Positions 54,703 through 64,000 are shown, numbered from the stretch's first letter. The stretch: DNA of 64,000 nt from Akkermansiaceae bacterium (GCA_024233115.1 JACKQB010000002.1:558001-622000); one strand, 5' to 3'. Program-made: numbers and translations. Notes: generated by a model not told the origin, from the sequence alone.

Positions 54703-55587
54703 ATGAACAACAAAGCACCCATCATCGTCGGTATTGATTTTTCAGCCTCCTCCCCCTTTGCGTTACGTCAGGCTGTGCATATTGGCAGCCTGACAGGATC
54801 TCCAGTGGTTGCGGTCCACGTGCTTAATACGAGTGTGCTGGATCACTGGGCGGGCACCGTGGAGCAGGCTTCGGCGCATGCGTCCTTGGTGATGCAGGCA
54901 GAAGCCCGGTTGACAGCCCTGATGCAGGAGGAGACACCGGATGCCGAGCTGTTGTTTGAGGTATGTATCGGTCGGCCTGCCGAGCAGTTGAGCCGTATTG
55001 TCAAGGAAAGGAAAGCCGTGTTGTTAGTGATCGCAGCGAATGACATGACCAAGGAACGCCTTGGCTCCATTTCCTCCTCCTGCGTCCGCACCGTGGTGAC
55101 TGACGTCCTGGTCACCCGCGACTGGCAGAGTGGAGACTTCAGGAAAATCGTCGCCTGCACGGATCTCTCGGCCACCTCCGGACGGGTGGTTGAGAAAGCG
55201 ATCGAGCTGGCCGAAGTAAACAAGGCGGCACTGGAGTTTGTCCATGTCATGTATCCCCCGGACAAGGATTACTGGGGGTCTACCATTGATGACGTGGGTG
55301 ATGGCTCATTGGGTTATGTGGAGCGCACTCGCCGCAGGGTACAGGACGCCATGGCGCAGGTGCTCGAGCCGTTTACCAGCCAACTCGGGAAGCTGGAGCA
55401 CTCTTCGGTCATTCTTGAGTCCACGGTGCCCTCGGTAGAACTTTCCTGTCACATCAAGGACACCGGTGCCGACCTGGTCGTACTCGGCACCCGGGCGCAA
55501 TCCAAACTGGCGAGCATCTTCGTCGGCACCAACGCGGAGAGATTACTCCACGAAGCCCCGGTTTCCGTCCTCGCTGTCCGTAGTTAG
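54703..55587 (+). CDS. Tandem-domain universal stress protein
   Basis: 294 residues from ATG 54703 (MNNKAPIIVGIDFSASS); the open frame before it is non-coding. Two UspA domains, about 1-145 and 150-294. The second ends with LVVLGTRAQSKLASIFVGTNAERLL, holding a G-x2-G-x9-G-(S/T)-like ATP loop only in part. Cytosolic stress-adaptation protein, possibly linked to the ion pump upstream. Confidence 0.88.
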   Translation: MNNKAPIIVGIDFSASSPFALRQAVHIGSLTGSPVVAVHVLNTSVLDHWAGTVEQASAHASLVMQAEARLTALMQEETPDAELLFEVCIGRPAEQLSRIVKERKAVLLVIAANDMTKERLGSISSSCVRTVVTDVLVTRDWQSGDFRKIVACTDLSATSGRVVEKAIELAEVNKAALEFVHVMYPPDKDYWGSTIDDVGDGSLGYVERTRRRVQDAMAQVLEPFTSQLGKLEHSSVILESTVPSVELSCHIKDTGADLVVLGTRAQSKLASIFVGTNAERLLHEAPVSVLAVRS

Positions 55588-55663
55588 GCCCTGCTGGGCC
55601 ATGACATGGCTTACCGACAACTTACAAGGTTTTACTCCATTGGGCCTGGGTGCGTCGCTTGGT

Positions 55664-56314
55664 CTATGGCGCAAGTCGCTCGATTTTCCAGCCGTCATTT
55701 ATTTTCGAGTAAAGAAAGCGATCGTGGACACGGCCTTTGCCGCCTTGCCAGAACTCGATGCGTTCGGGTCTAACACGGTAGCCGCCCCAGAAGCTGGGGA
55801 GCGGAACATCGCCGCCTTTGAACTTGGCTTTTAATTCCGCCATTTTGTTGAGCAGTAGGGCGCGGGAATCGATCACGCTGGATTGATCCGACACCCAGGC
55901 ACCGATCTGGCTTTCGCGCGGCCGGGAGGCGAAGTATTTCAAGGATTCTGCGGTGCTGACTTTTTCCACCGACCCTTCGATACGCACTTGCCGCTCTAAC
56001 GGGAGCCAGGGAAAGAGTAGCGAGGCCATGGGGATGGCGGCCAGCTCCTTGGCCTTGGCGCTGCCGTAGTTGGTGTAAAAGACAAAGCCATTTTCATCGA
56101 AAAACTTCATCAACACGGTCCGGGCCGCCGGGCATCCGTCGAGTCCGACCGTGGACAGCGTCATTGCGTTGGGCTCGTGGAGTTTCACTTCGCGGGCTTC
56201 GGCGAACCATTTTTCAAACTGCAAAAACGGATTCTCCGCCATATCAGCACGGTGCATCTCGCGACTACCATACTCCTCACGCATTGCTGCAATTTCCTCA
56301 CGGCTCTTGGACAT
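55664..56314 (-). CDS. pdxH: Pyridoxamine 5'-phosphate oxidase
   Basis: 216 residues, the family size. FMN enzyme oxidising PNP/PMP to pyridoxal 5'-phosphate. Typical segments: NPFLQFEKWFAEA, NAMTLSTVGLDGCPAARTVLMK, FYTNYGSAKAKELA, SRPRESQIGAWVSDQSS, and PSFWGGYRVRPERIEFWQGG. Stand-alone, divergent from the antiporter gene. The intergenic region has CAAATACCAAATGC-like repeats. Confidence 0.96.
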   Translation of the reverse strand: MSKSREEIAAMREEYGSREMHRADMAENPFLQFEKWFAEAREVKLHEPNAMTLSTVGLDGCPAARTVLMKFFDENGFVFYTNYGSAKAKELAAIPMASLLFPWLPLERQVRIEGSVEKVSTAESLKYFASRPRESQIGAWVSDQSSVIDSRALLLNKMAELKAKFKGGDVPLPSFWGGYRVRPERIEFWQGGKGRVHDRFLYSKINDGWKIERLAP

Positions 56315-56432
56315 GCCTGTTTATTAAACTCCAAACGCAAAATACCAAATACCAAATGCTCCAAATTCCCAATTTGAAGTAGATGTCTGTATTTGCATTG
56401 GCAGGAAAGTGGTTCTCGCAGTATAAGCGGGC

Positions 56433-58130
56433 ATGCCTCATGGTTTATTGGCAGCGGCAACGGAAGTGCCATCGTTTTTTGTATTGCTCACCCTGATCCT
56501 TGGCTCGGTGGTGGTGATTTCGCTGGTGCTGACACGCTTCAAACAATCCTTGCTGGTAGGCTATTTCATCTGCGGACTTGTATTGGCTAACAGCGGCATC
56601 CTGCACTGGGCGGGTGCCAACTCCAGCTCCATGATCCATGCCCTGTCTGAGCTGGGAGTGATCCTGCTGCTGTTCACCCTCGGTATCGAATTCTCCGTGG
56701 ATGAACTCAAGCATCTGAAACGCCCGGCCTTTCTCGGTGGCGGCATCCAGATGGGGCTGAGCACACTGGCGGGAACCGCAGTCGCATCCATGGCCGGCTT
56801 GCCGATGAACCACGCCCTGGCCATCGGCTTTGCCGTGGCCCTCTCCTCCACAGCCGTCTCGATCAAAACCTTCCAGGACATGGGCCAGCCGGACAGCCCG
56901 CAAGGACGCGTCGCCCTGGGTATCGCTCTTTTTCAAGATCTTGCAGTCATCCTGTTTATGGTATTGCTGCCTGCGTTGTTAGGGGATAGCGACCAGCCTA
57001 TGCTATCGCTCGGCCTCGCCTTGGCCAAGGGCTTGGCGTTCTGTGCGGCGGTGGTGTTTTTAAGCCGCTACGGCATCCCGCACATCATGGACGCGGTCGC
57101 CAAAACCAGAAGCCGTGAGTTGTTTACCGTCACCGTCGTCGGGCTGTGCTCCGCGGTTGCCGTTGGTTCTGGAATGCTGGGGCTGAGTCCGGCCCTGGGT
57201 GCCTTTGCCGCCGGGGTTGTGGTCAGCGGCTCGATCTACAGTCATCGGGTGCTGGCGGATGTGTTACCATTCAAAGACCTATTCCTCACCGTCTTCTTTG
57301 TTTCGATAGGCTTGTTGATCGATGTGCAGACGATCACCCAGAACTGGCTGGCCATCCTAGGATACGCCCTGTTAGTCATTGTGGTCAAAGGAGCCATCGT
57401 TGCCATCGCCGCACGCGCCTCGGGGGTACGTATGGGCGACTGGCTGACCACGGCGGCAGCGCTTTGCAGCACGGGTGAATTCTCCATCGTGCTGTTAAAC
57501 CGGGCAGGAGAACTGGGAGCCCTCACACCGCTGACGGAGCAAATCCTGCTGGTAACCACCGCACTCACCATGGGGTTGGTGCCATCGCTGATGAAATGGA
57601 GTTTGCCCGCCATCAAAAAAATGCGTCAAGTCACACATAGCACCGGAAGGTCTGACAAGCATCTGGGTATGAAGGGAAAAATCGGGGACCTCCAGGATCA
57701 CGTCATCATCTGCGGTTATGGCCCGGTGGGCAGGAATCTCCACGAGAACCTTCACAAGTCGGATATCCGCGTAGCGGTTATTGAAATGAACGCCAACACG
57801 GTCAAAGAACTGCACGCCAGGGGGACCAAATGCATTTTTGCCGATGCCAGCCACAGGATCGCGCTCGAGCTTGCCCGGATTGGCACAGCCCGAGCCATCG
57901 CCTTCACCTTTCCTGTCAAGGAAGCGGTTCTATCCGCCCTGCCAGCCATCCGGGAGTTAAACCCCAAATTACCCGTCTACGCCCGCACCAAGTTTTCCTC
58001 TGATTACGTCGAGCTGATAGAAGCGGGCGTCAACCAGGTCATCCTCGACGAGGAACAAAGCGGCCGCGCCATGATCAAATCCGTGATGCAGTGTTACCCC
58101 GGATCGTTTGATGCGGAATGGGAGGCCTAA
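56433..58130 (+). CDS. Kef-type potassium/proton antiporter (CPA2) with TrkA-N domain
   Basis: 565 residues. About 12 membrane spans in 1-390 (ELGVILLLFTLGIEFSVDELK; ALGAFAAGVVVSGS; FFVSIGLLID). A cytosolic RCK/TrkA-N Rossmann domain begins at about 418 (VIICGYGPVGRNLHENL, NANTVKELHARG). Monovalent cation:proton antiporter in the inner membrane. The substrate may be K+ or Na+. ATG 56433 fits the first span. Confidence 0.93.
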   Translation: MPHGLLAAATEVPSFFVLLTLILGSVVVISLVLTRFKQSLLVGYFICGLVLANSGILHWAGANSSSMIHALSELGVILLLFTLGIEFSVDELKHLKRPAFLGGGIQMGLSTLAGTAVASMAGLPMNHALAIGFAVALSSTAVSIKTFQDMGQPDSPQGRVALGIALFQDLAVILFMVLLPALLGDSDQPMLSLGLALAKGLAFCAAVVFLSRYGIPHIMDAVAKTRSRELFTVTVVGLCSAVAVGSGMLGLSPALGAFAAGVVVSGSIYSHRVLADVLPFKDLFLTVFFVSIGLLIDVQTITQNWLAILGYALLVIVVKGAIVAIAARASGVRMGDWLTTAAALCSTGEFSIVLLNRAGELGALTPLTEQILLVTTALTMGLVPSLMKWSLPAIKKMRQVTHSTGRSDKHLGMKGKIGDLQDHVIICGYGPVGRNLHENLHKSDIRVAVIEMNANTVKELHARGTKCIFADASHRIALELARIGTARAIAFTFPVKEAVLSALPAIRELNPKLPVYARTKFSSDYVELIEAGVNQVILDEEQSGRAMIKSVMQCYPGSFDAEWEA

Positions 58131-58147
58131 GCTAGCGATGAGTTTGT

Positions 58148-59446
58148 CTATCTTCCCCCGAGGTTATCAATGGTCTGGAAGATGGCGGTGATCATGAGAT
58201 AGGCCATGGTGCCGATAAGCAGGGCCATCACAACCAGCACGACCGGCATAATAAGCTCCATCACCCGGGCGAGGTTTTTGTTGAGTTCGGAGTCATAGCG
58301 CTCAGCTGCGCGCCGGAGCGAGTTATCGAGTTTACCCGTTTTTTCCCCCACGGACACCATGTCGATCAGAAGTGGTGGAAATATCCCCGAGTTAATGAGG
58401 GCCCGGGAGAAGGACCGGCCGTCCCCGACCATCTCGATGACACGATCCATGTGCTGTCGGATGTGGAGGTTCTGGGTGGCATCCCGTGCCAGCTCCAGGG
58501 ATCTGAGCAATGGCAGCCCGTTGCCTACCAAATTCGCAAGGGTTTCCAGAAACTGGACATAAAACCGCGACTCGATCACCTTACCCATCAGGGGAAGTTT
58601 TAACTTGGTCCGGTCCCATGTCAGCTTGTTCGCCTCGGCATCCTTCCAGGCCTTGAAAACAAGAGCACTGCCAACAATGGTGAGTATCAGCACCAGCCAC
58701 CATTCCTGGAAAAAGTTACTGGCACCGATCAAGATCTTGGCACCGAGCGGTATTTTCCCTCCAGGCGTACTCGAAATCAAGTCGGTGAGTTGGGGGATCA
58801 GCTTGGTCACAAAAATCACCCCCACCCCGATACCCGCGAGCACGAGAAACGCCGGATAGATCAAGGCCAGGGTAACCTTGCTTTGAAGTTCCTGCAGGGT
58901 CTTCAAATAATGGGCCTGTCGTTTCAGGATGGTATCGAGCGCACCACTCGCTTCACCTGCCGCAGCCAGGCTACAGTAGAGCGGGCCAAAGCTGTCGCTG
59001 GTCTTTTTCAATGCCGCTGAAAAGCTACCACCGTCACGGACAAACTGCCTAACCCCCCGCGACACATCCTTCAGTGACCCCAGCTCCTCACGGTTTTCCA
59101 TCGATTTAAGGGCGGGCTCAAGCTGGAGTCCGGCACCCAGCATCTCGCTGAGCTCTTCGGTAAAAAGCACAACCTCGGAACGTTTCAGCTTCAGCAAACC
59201 GTTTGCGTCCCGCTGGGTGCCTTTGCCACCGCTCTGCCCTTTGGCGGCATCCTTGGCGGGGGATTTTGCACGTGTCGGTTTCGCGGATGTCTTCGCCTCC
59301 TTCGCCGCCGTATTGATGCTGAGGGAAACCGGTTGCAGACCACGCCGACCCAGCACCCTGAGAGCTTCAGGACGATCACCAGCTGTGATCTCGCCCTGGC
59401 TAACCGCTCCATTTTTACCAAGTGCCTTGTAGGTGAATACCGCCAT
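58148..59446 (-). CDS. Type II secretion / type IV pilus inner-membrane protein F (GspF/PilC family)
   Basis: 432 residues. N-terminal YKALGKNGAVSQGEI, then a Lys/Ala/Ser-rich linker (about 55-85). Two T2SSF domains follow, with membrane spans (LALIYPAFLVLAGIGVGVIFV; WWLVLILTIVG; MPVVLVVMALLIGTMAYLM). The platform protein works with the ATPase encoded just upstream (45-base gap, same strand). The order E then F is usual for T2SS and T4P loci. Confidence 0.93.
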   Translation of the reverse strand: MAVFTYKALGKNGAVSQGEITAGDRPEALRVLGRRGLQPVSLSINTAAKEAKTSAKPTRAKSPAKDAAKGQSGGKGTQRDANGLLKLKRSEVVLFTEELSEMLGAGLQLEPALKSMENREELGSLKDVSRGVRQFVRDGGSFSAALKKTSDSFGPLYCSLAAAGEASGALDTILKRQAHYLKTLQELQSKVTLALIYPAFLVLAGIGVGVIFVTKLIPQLTDLISSTPGGKIPLGAKILIGASNFFQEWWLVLILTIVGSALVFKAWKDAEANKLTWDRTKLKLPLMGKVIESRFYVQFLETLANLVGNGLPLLRSLELARDATQNLHIRQHMDRVIEMVGDGRSFSRALINSGIFPPLLIDMVSVGEKTGKLDNSLRRAAERYDSELNKNLARVMELIMPVVLVVMALLIGTMAYLMITAIFQTIDNLGGR

Positions 59447-59491
59447 GAATGATCCGTTTAAATGAGAATAGCTACAAAATGATGGGTGGCA

Positions 59492-61195
59492 CTAACAAAG
59501 CTCCGCGCTGGTGACGGAAATCACCTCTTCCAGTGTCGTATCGCCCGAGAAACATTTATGCCAACCATACTCGCGCATGGGCACGTAGCCGTCCTTGTAC
59601 GCCTGGTCGAGCAACTTACGGTTGTCTTCGCCTTTGACAATAAGATCCTGCATCGCCTCGGTGAGTAGAACAACCTCGTAAATGGCGAGTCGACCGCTGA
59701 AGCCGGTTCCCCGACAGCGGTCGCAACCGACCGCATCGTAACACTGGCCGGTGATGTGATCCGGGATTTCCAACTCCTTGCGCTGGAAGTCTGTCAGCTC
59801 GTGCGGAGTCTTGCAGTTGGGGCAGAGGCGGCGCACAAGCCGCTGTGCCAGGAACGCGCGGACGGAGGCTGAGAGAAGGAAGGATTCCACGCCCATATCG
59901 ATTAGACGGCTAATCCCGCCCATGGCATCGTTGGTGTGGAGGGTGCTGAAAACGAGGTGACCTGTGAGAGATGCCCGGATGGCGATCTCCGCCGTTTCCA
60001 GGTCACGGATCTCACCGATCATCACGATATTCGGGTCGGCCCGAAGAATCGAACGAAGGCCACTCGCAAAGGTGAGGCCGATCTCCGACTTCACCGCAAT
60101 CTGCATCACCCCGGGAAGCTTGTTTTCCACCGGGTCCTCAATCGTGACAATCCGCGTATCTGGTGAATTCACCTCACTGAGGAAGGAATACAGGCTGGTC
60201 GATTTACCGGAACCCGTAGGTCCGGTGATCAAACAGATGCCGTTGGAGAGCTTGAGTAACTGCTTGATTTTATCCGCCACAAAAGGCTCCAGCGCGAGTT
60301 TCGAGATGGTGAATTTTTCCTGGTTCAGAAGTCGCAGACTGACGCTTTCACCTTCCACGGTAGGCACGGTGGCAACACGGACATCGATGGTGCCCCCTTC
60401 AAACTGCAGGTTGATCCGGCCATCCTGGGGCAATCTTCTCTCGGCGATATCGAGATGTGCCATGATCTTGAGACGGGCGATCACGGAGCTTTGCAGCGCC
60501 TTGATGTTATCGGGCACGGTGACATCCACCAAGAGACCGTCTATCCGGTAGCGGATACGCAGGTTATCGTGGAGCGGCTCGACGTGAATATCCGTGGCGC
60601 GCTGCTGTAGCGCCTCGCGGATGATCTGGTTGACAAACTTGACAACACTGGCCTCCTCATCCTCATCGGCGTCGATGATATTGGCCTCATCGGCGGCTTC
60701 GAGGTTATCGTAATCGAGATCGCGCCCTTCCAGGATTTGCTCAAACGTATCGGCACCCACACCATAGAGTTTTCGCAGTGAATCATGGATGCGGCGGCGT
60801 GACGCCATTTTCCAGATGATCGGCAGCTCAATCTGTTGGGTGGCAGCCTGACGGGCCACGAGATTGAGTGGGTCATAGGTCAGCAGGACCAGACTTTGTT
60901 TGCCTTCGTCCCCTTCCAGCTCCATAGGGAGCAAACGATGCGCCAGAGCGACCCGGGGACCGCATGCGGCGCGGATTGGTCCGACATTTTCAAAATCGGG
61001 GATGGTCGCCACCCACTCCATACCGGTTTTCAGGGCCAGGGCGGCGAGGTAGGGCTCTTCATCGACAGCGCCGGAATCGAGCACGTCATCGACAGGAGAC
61101 CGCTGCTGCTCGGCCGCTGTCTTTACGACATCGGCAAGTGCTTCAAGGTCTTCACAGCCGCTATCGCGGGCGGGAGCAATAAGTAGGTCAGTCAT
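59492..61195 (-). CDS. Type II/IV secretion system ATPase (GspE/PilB family)
   Basis: 567 residues. An N-terminal GspE_N-like domain is followed by Walker A GPTGSGKS (325-332), an Asp box (TRIVTIEDPVE), and Walker B MIGEIRDLETAEIA with the His box TLHTNDA. A zinc site with four Cys follows (CPNC ... CDRC). Hexameric motor for pilus or pseudopilus assembly. Upstream of and probably cotranscribed with the F protein gene. Confidence 0.95.
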   Translation of the reverse strand: MTDLLIAPARDSGCEDLEALADVVKTAAEQQRSPVDDVLDSGAVDEEPYLAALALKTGMEWVATIPDFENVGPIRAACGPRVALAHRLLPMELEGDEGKQSLVLLTYDPLNLVARQAATQQIELPIIWKMASRRRIHDSLRKLYGVGADTFEQILEGRDLDYDNLEAADEANIIDADEDEEASVVKFVNQIIREALQQRATDIHVEPLHDNLRIRYRIDGLLVDVTVPDNIKALQSSVIARLKIMAHLDIAERRLPQDGRINLQFEGGTIDVRVATVPTVEGESVSLRLLNQEKFTISKLALEPFVADKIKQLLKLSNGICLITGPTGSGKSTSLYSFLSEVNSPDTRIVTIEDPVENKLPGVMQIAVKSEIGLTFASGLRSILRADPNIVMIGEIRDLETAEIAIRASLTGHLVFSTLHTNDAMGGISRLIDMGVESFLLSASVRAFLAQRLVRRLCPNCKTPHELTDFQRKELEIPDHITGQCYDAVGCDRCRGTGFSGRLAIYEVVLLTEAMQDLIVKGEDNRKLLDQAYKDGYVPMREYGWHKCFSGDTTLEEVISVTSAELC

Positions 61196-61352
61196 TCATG
61201 AATGGGCGGTTGTCGCCGTGCGTGGTGATCACTATTCACTTAAACGCCGAAAAGGCAATATTCTGTCTGATTAAATCCCCCGATATGACATGAAGTTGCG
61301 GGCGGAATCCATTTTCCAGGGAGAAAATGCACATTTGCCACGTATTGGGCTT

Positions 61353-61703
61353 ATGTCGCCTTGTTTGAGACTCCTGATCTTCCTTCCACTGGCTGTCGTC
61401 AGCCTGGTTCCTGTCGGGGCCGGAACCAGTCGGGAAAGCACCTCGGGACTCAAGGGCAAGGTCATGTGTGGCTATCAGGCATGGTTCCGGTGCCCGGATG
61501 ACGGCACCAGGCTCGGCTGGAAACACTATTCCGCCCAAGGTGAATTCGCCCCGGCGAAGTGTACCATCGAGCTCTGGCCTGATGTCAGGGAGTTGTCGGC
61601 ACACTTGCGTGTCAAAACACCCTTTCGCCACCCGGACGGCTCCGTCGCGGAAGTTTACAGTGCACTGTTTTTACTGGTTGACATTAAATCAAACTTAGTT
61701 TAA
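61353..61703 (+). pseudogene. Truncated GH99/GH71-like secreted glycosidase
   Basis: About 116 residues from ATG 61353. A signal peptide (CLRLLIFLPLAVVSLVPVGAG) is followed by GKVMCGYQAWFRCPDDG, the entry strand of GH71/GH99-like enzymes, then LGWKHY, CTIELWPDV and TPFRHPDGSVAEVYSA. Family members are about 350-400 residues; here the protein stops right after this N-terminal block with an unrelated LFLLVDIKSNLV tail, so the catalytic barrel is missing. Most likely a deletion remnant. Confidence 0.65.
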
Positions 61704-61715
61704 CCCCCCTCTGTT

Positions 61716-62342
61716 GTGTCGCGTAAATTCTTATTGGTTTTAGCTATACTTTTAACCCCAATCATCATTGGCCTGGGGATGAAGCTGTTCTGGCACCAGG
61801 AGAGTGATGAACCCTCGACGCGGCCAATTCCACCAGTGGGGGCAATCGTCGACCGCGAACGCGGCGTTGCAATTCACTCTAACGGGAAAGACTGTTACGA
61901 GAGTCACGGTGAGCATTATTCGAACGACGACGGTTATTATTATGGTAGGTGCTGGCAGTGTGTTGAATTTGTCAAACGCTACTACCATGACCGGTTTCAC
62001 CATCACATGCCGGATGTTTGGGGGCATGCCAAAAGCTTTTTCAACACCTCCCTCAAACATGGGGAAATCAACCGGGACAGGGCTCTGGTGCAGTACCGTA
62101 ATGGTGGTGATGAAAAACCACGGGCTGAAGACCTGCTCGTCTACACGCATGGCGAGTATGGCCATGTCGCCATCATCAGCAAGGTCGAAGCCGACTCGGT
62201 GGAAGTCGTCCAGCAAAACATCGCGGGCCTTCCACGGGTAAGGCTGCCGTTGGTCAAAACCGCGGACGGCTGGCTGCTGGGAGGGACCAACAAACCCGCA
62301 GGCTGGCTGCGACTGCCCCCGCATTCCGAGGGTGGCAGCTAA
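61716..62342 (+). CDS. CHAP-domain membrane-anchored amidase/peptidase candidate
   Basis: 208 residues from GTG 61716. An N-terminal membrane anchor (FLLVLAILLTPIIIGLGM) is followed by a CHAP (NlpC/P60-like) domain from about 45: Cys in GRCWQCVEFVKRYY, His in YGHVAIISK, and a polar residue in VVQQNIAG. Such domains cut peptidoglycan peptides or amide bonds; the outer face of the inner membrane is the likely site. Substrate unknown. Only 12 bases after the truncated glycosidase. Confidence 0.8.
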   Translation: MSRKFLLVLAILLTPIIIGLGMKLFWHQESDEPSTRPIPPVGAIVDRERGVAIHSNGKDCYESHGEHYSNDDGYYYGRCWQCVEFVKRYYHDRFHHHMPDVWGHAKSFFNTSLKHGEINRDRALVQYRNGGDEKPRAEDLLVYTHGEYGHVAIISKVEADSVEVVQQNIAGLPRVRLPLVKTADGWLLGGTNKPAGWLRLPPHSEGGS

Positions 62343-62350
62343 CTGGCGGC

Positions 62351-62770
62351 CTACGCTTCTATTTCCTCGCCCCCGACGTGAAAACCGATTTTCCGGGCAG
62401 GTTTTTCCTCCTCGATCTTGCGGGTGTAACACACCACCTGGAAACTCGACTGGTGGCTGATAAACATACAGGCGGAACCATTGAGGTTTCCTTCCACCAC
62501 CACACTTGAGTGGCCGTCCTCACCCAGGGAGTGGACTTCGACGGCGTCTCCGTTCGACATCAGGGCAAAAATCGCCGGCTCCTCATCTTCGGGCAAGCCC
62601 TCGCGCCACTTGGTGATGCGCACAGCGAGGCGACGAATGAACTCGCCGGATGATTCAAAGCGGTGTTTCTGCTCGTCCGGCATGCGGGCGAGGATTTCAC
62701 GGACATCCGGCATTCCCCTGGCTCCAGGAAGTGTCAGGTATGGGCGGCGGAGGTAATGGTCATCGGACAT
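62351..62770 (-). CDS. Small protein of unknown function
   Basis: 139 residues, cytosolic, acidic. Helical first half (VREILARMPDEQKHRFESSGEFIRRL), beta-rich second half. No known family. It ends 8 bases after the convergent CHAP gene and is on the same strand as, and downstream of, folE2 with a 93-base gap. Probably a genuine gene from its codon pattern and consistent composition. Confidence 0.55.
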   Translation of the reverse strand: MSDDHYLRRPYLTLPGARGMPDVREILARMPDEQKHRFESSGEFIRRLAVRITKWREGLPEDEEPAIFALMSNGDAVEVHSLGEDGHSSVVVEGNLNGSACMFISHQSSFQVVCYTRKIEEEKPARKIGFHVGGEEIEA

Positions 62771-62863
62771 GCCCCCTTTTTACCGCAGCTGGCAAAAACC
62801 GCACGCATGTTTTTCACCTTTTCAAGTGCGAGAGCCAGGTGAGCATGCAGACCGGTGATTGTC

Positions 62864-63655
62864 TCACTTGCCCACCGCTTCACTTTCCACCACTGCGTAG
62901 GCATTGTGGTTATGGATCGACTCGTAGTTCTCCGCTTCCACGCGATACCAGACGATGTTGTCCTGGGCGTTGGACCGGGCGGCGATGTTGCGGACAAGGT
63001 CCTCAACAAAGACCGGGTTGTCGTAGGCGCGTTCGGTCACCGCTTTTTCATCGGGCCGTTTCAGCAGGCTGTAGAGTTCGCAACTGGCGGAGGCTTCCAC
63101 CAGGTCGACCAGATCCTCGATCCAGATGGGCTTTTTGAACCGCACCGAGTAAGTCACCGTGCCTCGCTGGTTATGGGCGCCCCGGGCACTGATCGCCTTC
63201 GAGCACGGGCAGAGGGTGGCTACCGGAACAATCACGGTCAGTTTGAAATCATGGCCACCGTCGATGTCGGATTCGGCTTCAAAAACCACCTCGTAGTCCA
63301 TGACACCGGGCATCCCGGTGACGGGTGCGGGTTTGCTGCGAAAGAAGGGGAAGCGGAATTCAACGTGTGCCTTGCGGGCGTCGAGCCGACCGAGCAGCTC
63401 GTTCGGGATGGCGGTCATTTCCCTGACGTCGAGGCAGTTGCCGTGGGAGTTCAGCACCTCCACAAAGCGACTCATGTGGGTACCCTTGAAGTGATGGGGC
63501 AGATCCACAGCGAGGGCCGTGGTCGCGACGGTTCGCTGCGTGCTACCGTCCTTGTTGCGCACCTGGAGCGGGAAGCGCAGGGATTTGACACCCACGCGGT
63601 CGATGGCGATGTTCCGGTCGTCAAACTCGTTCTGTGTGTCCTTAAGTTCCTTCAT
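62864..63655 (-). CDS. folE2: GTP cyclohydrolase FolE2 (type IB)
   Basis: 263 residues. Converts GTP to dihydroneopterin triphosphate for folate or queuosine. The metal and catalytic segment LCPCSKAISARGAHNQRG is complete; GTHMSRFVEVL and the long T-fold pattern are present. FolE2 works with several metals and often replaces zinc-dependent FolE when zinc is scarce; the zinc-free bL36 at 1383 would fit the same logic. Confidence 0.95.
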   Translation of the reverse strand: MKELKDTQNEFDDRNIAIDRVGVKSLRFPLQVRNKDGSTQRTVATTALAVDLPHHFKGTHMSRFVEVLNSHGNCLDVREMTAIPNELLGRLDARKAHVEFRFPFFRSKPAPVTGMPGVMDYEVVFEAESDIDGGHDFKLTVIVPVATLCPCSKAISARGAHNQRGTVTYSVRFKKPIWIEDLVDLVEASASCELYSLLKRPDEKAVTERAYDNPVFVEDLVRNIAARSNAQDNIVWYRVEAENYESIHNHNAYAVVESEAVGK

Positions 63656-63694
63656 CGTGGTCAGTAGCAGTTGGTTGGCGCGTAAAAAACAAAG

Positions 63695-63727
63695 AAAAAA
63701 GCCTGCCCGGAATCAGCGGACAGGCTT
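63695..63727 (-). terminator. Terminator of rpsR
   Basis: On the minus strand AAGCCTG ... CAGGCTT around a 15-base inner part, followed by TTTTCTTTG. It is 29 bases after the rpsR stop. Confidence 0.85.
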
Positions 63728-63755
63728 GGAAAGTGACTTATTCACCTTAACGGAA

Positions 63756-64000
63756 TTACCCGATCAGGTTACAGGCGCGGGCGCGCTTGATCTCACGGGT
63801 GATCTTGCGGTGAAGCTTGGCGGAAACACCAGTTACGCGACGTGGAAGGATCTTACCCGTGGAAGTAGTGAACTTCGTGAGCAACTCGACATTTTTATAG
63901 TCAACCTCGGCGGCCGGGATGTCGTGGCGACGGTGCGGCATCGGGCGGTTGGCTTTCCAGAATGAAATGCGGCGCTCTTTGTTCTTAGGAGTGGATATTG
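63756..64000 (-). CDS. rpsR: Ribosomal protein bS18, 5' end outside window
   Basis: About 81 residues visible, running off the window edge. An in-frame part before the first visible Met reads ISTPKNKERRISFWKANRP, so the gene starts beyond 64000. The conserved core VDYKNVELLTKFTTSTGKILPRRVTG and KLHRKITREIKRARACNLIG is complete. Binds S6 on the small subunit. Ends in a clear terminator. Confidence 0.94.
   Translation of the reverse strand, partial: ISTPKNKERRISFWKANRPMPHRRHDIPAAEVDYKNVELLTKFTTSTGKILPRRVTGVSAKLHRKITREIKRARACNLIG

Noticed and set aside
63765..63776. GGTTACAGG in rpsR as a fourth ECF-like site
   Set aside because: No ATTCGC at the fixed spacing and it lies inside a conserved coding sequence.

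Overview
The window is a piece of a Gram-negative bacterial chromosome with moderately high GC. It most likely comes from a Verrucomicrobiota member of the Verrucomicrobiales/Akkermansiaceae type. This is an inference from an ECF sigma/Ser-Thr kinase/formylglycine-type (SUMF1) module, large secreted repeat proteins, weak Shine-Dalgarno signals, and a TGTTC-N4-GAACA box of the kind reported for verrucomicrobial LexA. No rRNA, tRNA, CRISPR array or intact transposase was seen.

Layout. 1-1606: 3' part of serA and a zinc-independent bL36 gene. 1690-13814: an accessory block, all on the minus strand. It holds a lipoprotein, an AraC regulator, a 14-repeat FG-GAP protein, a beta-helix/PKD protein, a frameshifted kinase-SUMF1 gene and its ECF sigma factor. 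Three minus-strand promoter-like sites with identical architecture (CCTGTAACC-N14-GCGAAT) lie in this block. A dispersed repeat there is intact at one place and split around the AraC gene at another. 13928-20170: housekeeping genes (a YbdG-like channel, cysS, hemB, nagA, pgsA). 20652-22594: a UPF0175/DUF3368 toxin-antitoxin pair and an orphan fragment.

22843-32374 is an AT-rich, probably transferred, tightly coupled five-gene operon. It encodes a DrmA-like helicase, a DrmB-like DUF1998 protein, an SF1 helicase, an unrecognised 525-aa protein and a NERD-nuclease/SF1-helicase fusion. It has the DISARM core pair but no methyltransferase and no PLD protein (DrmC). This is the best candidate for a poorly described defence system. 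A recQ gene with a LexA-like box over its start codon follows it.

34841-64000: mainly housekeeping and central metabolism. It includes gnd, gdhA, a PEP/pyruvate-binding-domain protein, a LOG-family protein, trpD, a DUF433 remnant, a second recQ, aqpZ, pgi, carA, purA, a P-type ATPase with a universal stress protein, pdxH, a Kef-type antiporter, gspF/gspE, a truncated GH99-like gene, a CHAP protein, folE2 and the start-truncated rpsR. REP-like hairpin elements abut the stop codons of several genes.
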